Below are positions 43,048 through 43,934 of a DNA stretch of 43,934 nt, piece by piece. Position 1 is the stretch's first letter, and every line of letters begins with the position of its first letter. The translations under genes and the position numbers were made by a program. The stretch covers positions 1 through 43,934 of the forward strand of contig SKQW01000244.1 in assembly GCA_007118805.1 (NCBI GenBank), given 5' to 3'. This DNA is from Rhodobiaceae bacterium. GTDB taxonomy: Bacteria; Pseudomonadota; Alphaproteobacteria; Rhizobiales; Tepidamorphaceae. The notes below the pieces were generated by a model, which saw nothing but the letters and a program-made list of their open reading frames with translations, had not been told where the DNA came from and searched no databases.

Positions 43048-43934
43048 CTACTGCCCCGGCGTGCCGATGCGCTGCTCGCCCGCGCCCAGCACCGCCTCGA
43101 CGCGCCGGCCGATGTCGAGCAGGCGCCTCTCCCCCATGGCCGGCGCCATGAGCTGCAGGCCGACCGGCATGCCGGCCGCGTCGCGCCCGACCGGCAGGGT
43201 GACGACGCAGAGATTCATGAGATTGCCGATCGTCGTGTTGCGTAGCACCATCATGTTGCGCGCCCGGTAGGCGTCGATTTCCTTGACCTCGTCGAAGCGC
43301 GGCGGGGTGATGGGCACGGTCGGCGTGGCAAACAGGTCGACATCCTCAAAGGCGGCGCCGGCCCGCGCCGCCATGGCGGCGATGCGACGGCGGCGGCTGA
43401 GATATTCGGCCGCCGACATGTCGCGACCGCCGATCACGCGGCTGCGCACGATCTCGCCGAGCGTGTCCAGCCTCTCCGGCATGTGGGTATTGAGGAACTC
43501 GTAAATCTCCGGGGCCTGGACGCTGCCGGCGCGGAACAGCTCATAGGCCTCCGTGGCCCCCGGCAAGTCCAGATCGACCAGGCGCGCGCCGGCCGCCTCG
43601 AGCTCGGAAAGGCCGGCCCGGACCGCCTCGGCGATCCCGGCGTCGCACTCCTCGAAGAAGAGCGTTGACGGCACCGCGATCCGCAGGCCTGCAAGGTCGG
43701 GCAGCGCCGGCGGCAATGCCAGGGCGCGGGTGCCGTGCGGATCGAGGGCCTCGAAGGCAACCGCGAGATCGTCCACCGTGCGCGCCAGGATGCCGGGGGT
43801 GTCGAGCGTCGGCGACAGCGGCACGATGCGCTCGATCGACCAGCGCCCGCTCGTCGTCTTCAGCCCGGCGCAGCCGGTCACGCTCGCCGGCACCCGGACC
43901 GAGCCGGCGGTATCGGTGCCGAAGGCGATCAGAC
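43048..43934 (-). CDS. Amidase-signature-family protein, C-terminal part
   Basis: The gene runs off the right edge, so only about 295 C-terminal residues are visible. They begin in the amidase signature, GTDTAGSVRVPASVTGCAGL, where the second Ser corresponds to the catalytic serine region of the Ser-cisSer-Lys triad; the lysine lies outside. Downstream are DTPGILARTVDDLAVAFEAL, IRNTT-like MVLRNTTIGNLMNLCVVTLP and GMPVGLQLMAPAMGERRLL. Members hydrolyse small amides and include GatA. The GatA transamidase cannot be distinguished from other amidases here. It is convergent with rnd. Confidence 0.88.
   Translation of the reverse strand, partial: LIAFGTDTAGSVRVPASVTGCAGLKTTSGRWSIERIVPLSPTLDTPGILARTVDDLAVAFEALDPHGTRALALPPALPDLAGLRIAVPSTLFFEECDAGIAEAVRAGLSELEAAGARLVDLDLPGATEAYELFRAGSVQAPEIYEFLNTHMPERLDTLGEIVRSRVIGGRDMSAAEYLSRRRRIAAMAARAGAAFEDVDLFATPTVPITPPRFDEVKEIDAYRARNMMVLRNTTIGNLMNLCVVTLPVGRDAAGMPVGLQLMAPAMGERRLLDIGRRVEAVLGAGEQRIGTPGQ

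Overview
The window is about 44 kb of GC-rich, densely coding chromosomal DNA, almost certainly from an alphaproteobacterium, perhaps near the Hyphomicrobiales/Rhizobiales. The evidence is a FixL haem-PAS oxygen sensor very close to the bradyrhizobial type, a non-discriminating-type aspartyl-tRNA synthetase, a MaeB malic enzyme fused to a phosphotransacetylase-like domain, MeaB, GTG/TTG starts with clear Shine-Dalgarno sequences, many ATGA or GTGA overlaps, and small interspersed palindromic repeats. No phage, transposase, CRISPR array, rRNA or integrase gene was seen.

Left part (1-10 kb): a leftward operon holds a DUF1131-like lipoprotein, meaB and the start of a pyroglutamyl-peptidase-like gene. 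It is followed by tRNA-Arg(CCU), a LysR regulator with a candidate operator, an exported erythromycin-esterase-family hydrolase, a FixL oxygen-sensor kinase with no fixJ beside it, a convergent CBS-BON protein, and a dCache chemoreceptor.

Transport part (10-17 kb): a leftward DeoR/GlpR-ugpC-ugpB-ugpA-ugpE operon looks like a glycerol-3-phosphate-type ABC importer. It has two TTTCA(G/C)ATG boxes 21 bp apart at the regulator's start and a strong hairpin after ugpB. Divergent from it is a TRAP dctQ-dctM pair with no dctP beside it. A 56-codon lipoprotein follows an AT-rich region with a 9-bp inverted repeat.

Fatty-acid part (18-26 kb): fadE, a FadI-type thiolase, a FadJ-type multifunctional enzyme, an acetyl-CoA hydrolase/transferase and a small membrane protein form a rightward beta-oxidation operon. 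The thiolase N-terminus extends into the fadE 3' end, where no ATG/GTG/TTG exists; an ATC after a good Shine-Dalgarno is the best candidate start.

Right part (26-44 kb): an MFS gene diverges from an arsR-arsC-acr3 arsenic operon that may be leaderless, with three 12-bp tandem repeats in the shared upstream region. Then come amn (AMP nucleosidase), a 500-bp patch of palindromic repeats, a glycine-zipper lipoprotein, a translationally coupled ceramidase-like plus DHFR-like pair, a CSS-EAL phosphodiesterase, a family 2 glycosyltransferase, maeB, aspS, a second MFS gene, RNase D, a third copy of the repeat, and the 3' part of an amidase gene.

Most of the window is core metabolism. I found no convincing new multi-gene defence or mobile system. 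The more unusual items are the ATC-start thiolase, the ceramidase/DHFR-like pair, the unpartnered FixL, the repeat family and several regulatory inverted or direct repeats.
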